Positions 62,770 through 64,000 of a stretch of 64,000 nucleotides of DNA are shown here, in pieces. The translations under genes were made by a program, and so were the position numbers. Each line of letters opens with the position of its first letter. The first letter of the stretch is position 1. Origin of the DNA: Lepidurus packardi (lineage: Eukaryota; Arthropoda; Branchiopoda; Notostraca; Triopsidae); NCBI GenBank assembly GCA_023053545.1, contig JAKZAN010000001.1, positions 186,001 through 250,000 on the forward strand, read 5' to 3'. The notes under the pieces were generated by a model. The model saw only the letters and a list, made by a program, of their open reading frames with translations. It was not told the DNA's origin and did no database searches.

Positions 62770-64000
62770 ATGGGGATGAGAGGTGGAGGGCCTAGTGAAG
62801 AGCTGGGGGACGAGCAGAGATACAATTTACCAGATTTAGAAGACGAAGAAGCGGAGATTTCGGAAAGCTCCGATATGGAGGACGAAAATCAGGATCTAGA
62901 GACGGAGAATGCAGAAAAAGATGGAGGGTTTAAAATGGTTTCCTATAGGAAAAACAAGGTAAAGAAAGTAAAGCAGGGAGCAAGCTCAGGTTGATGTAGG
63001 AAGCGAGCGTAGAAGACTACAGGTTTCGACTACGTAAACGGATCCAGAGGAAGAATTGGAGAAAGTGGAGGAGAAATACCGAACAGCAGAAAATGAGGAG
63101 AGTTTCGATAAGCAATTTCCCTTCAAAATGAATAAAATGGTGGGAGATTTGAATATGAGAGAAATGAAAATCAAAGTAAGGCGTGCAGGAGAACTGTTGG
63201 TTTTCCCGACCAATTAGGACGAAACGGATAGATTACTAAAGATAAAACAGATAGGGGAAATAAAAGTTCAGGCCAGGATAACCAAACCTAAGTTTCTGCA
63301 ACACGGGATTGTAACCCTCTACGGGGCGACTAAAAAGGAGATCGAGGAAGAGAATATCGCAGGATTCGTCGGGGTAAGAGCCCTGTACAAAGATTATAAT
63401 CTTTGTACAATCTCTATAGAGAACGGGGGGAAAGTTCAAGAGGAAAGTAGCCGTTTCCACCTTAGTTTTGAAAACGGCAAATTGCCATCCTATTGAATTT
63501 AGGATACCTAAAAATAAAAGTTCATCACTTTGAACCAAGACCCATCAGATGTTATAAGTATCCTAGATTTGGACAAATCGGCTCTGTCTGCAAGGCAAGG
63601 GATAGATGTGGGCAACAGATAGATGGTGGCGAACACGCCACGACAATCTGCGAAAACAAGAGAGAGGGAAAGGAGCCAACATGTGCAAATTGTAATAAGC
63701 AACATACTGCAGCGGATAGGAACGGTGAGTTTCTTAAACGAGCCAAAGGGAACCAAACTCAGGCAAATCGAAAAGCGGACACATTAGGCGATCAGACCAT
63801 GAAACGTAACGAGGTAGAACACGTTGAAAAGAGTCAAATATCGGTTAATAACATGACAGGAGAAATAGCAGAAAAGGAAGAAGACGGAACAGTTCAAGAA
63901 CTAATGGAAAAAGCGAAGAAAACTTTAGTAGTAGCGAAACAAAGTTACAGTGAGGTGTTACAAGGTAGGAAAAAGCGACACAAACAAATCGAGAGGAAAG
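62770..64000 (+). mobile_element. Non-LTR retrotransposon 2, ORF1 (runs off right edge)
   Basis: Plus-strand ORF1 starting MGMRGGGPSEELGDEQRYNL with a strongly acidic N-terminus (LPDLEDEEAEISESSDMEDE), stop at 62992, then continuing in other frames. These hold an RRM-like core (GELLVFPTN, LLKIKQIGEIKVQARITKPK, ALYKDYNLCTISIENGGKVQ) and a knuckle region at 63540-63720 (RCYKYPRFGQIGSVC, CANCNKQHTAADR), then a Lys/Glu-rich tail to the edge. Several frame breaks and stops. The first knuckle has Tyr and Gln where Cys and His are expected. Confidence 0.75.

Noticed and set aside
63236..63756. Minus-strand frames near the right edge
   Set aside because: Antisense shadows of the LINE ORF1 coding region.

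Overview
The window is arthropod nuclear DNA. I favour a branchiopod crustacean of the Daphnia type. The reasons are very short GT-AG introns (about 57-75 bp), an R&R cuticular-protein tail, a 5-HT1-like receptor exon, sidekick-type FN3 exons, and BEL/Pao, Ty3/gypsy, hAT and non-LTR transposons. The species call is inference only. The region is rearranged and repeat-rich, and many pieces are truncated, frameshifted or joined to unrelated sequence.

The backbone is a family of three co-oriented (minus strand) genes for NACHT-LRR (NLR-like) proteins of about 1,075 residues: 4853-8676, 24124-27935 and 53004-56839. All three can be spliced by hand into uninterrupted 8- or 9-exon genes with consistent intron phases. 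Each has a short N-terminal exon with a beta-rich, Asn/Gly motif resembling RHIM/amyloid signalling motifs, then a helical linker, Walker A (GDAGYGKST), Walker B (LLDGYDEAN), a winged-helix region and C-terminal leucine-rich repeats. Two further copies survive only as roughly 100-bp exon-1/intron-1 relics at about 21640-21745 and 45650-45755. The genes sit in large duplicated blocks: 1369-8700 matches 49411-56890, 3755-10990 matches 22890-29755, and 20317-22534 matches 44319-46554. A secreted or ectodomain-type gene (1400-2545 and 48430-50641) travels with NLR copies 1 and 3.

Left to right: a BEL/Pao pol fragment (1-1329); ectodomain gene copy A; a non-LTR 3' fragment; NLR copy 1; an hAT transposase fragment; a 13-bp minisatellite joined to a cuticular-protein tail; a near-complete BEL/Pao element with both LTRs but no reverse-transcriptase core (11769-17479); a second minisatellite; a sidekick-like FN3 pseudogene (18412-20320); duplicated block S with a non-LTR RT pseudogene; NLR copy 2; a non-LTR tail; a second hAT fragment and third minisatellite; an orphan serotonin-receptor exon (31223-31415); a non-LTR element (31982-40470) with a scrambled gypsy element nested in it (32695-37144); an ORF1 fragment of a second non-LTR family; a mostly non-coding stretch; block S again, running directly into the 3' exons of a TMEM64-like gene (46555-47951); ectodomain gene copy C; NLR copy 3; a NOL11-like gene with several disablements (59577-62318); and non-LTR ORF1 to the right edge.

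The likely biology is an expanding cluster of innate-immunity-type NLR genes in a recombination-prone region. Transposon pieces at the block edges probably provided the homology for duplication. Several retroelement deletions carry templated filler or inversions typical of error-prone break repair. No prokaryotic features, CRISPR arrays, rRNA or recognisable tRNA genes were seen.
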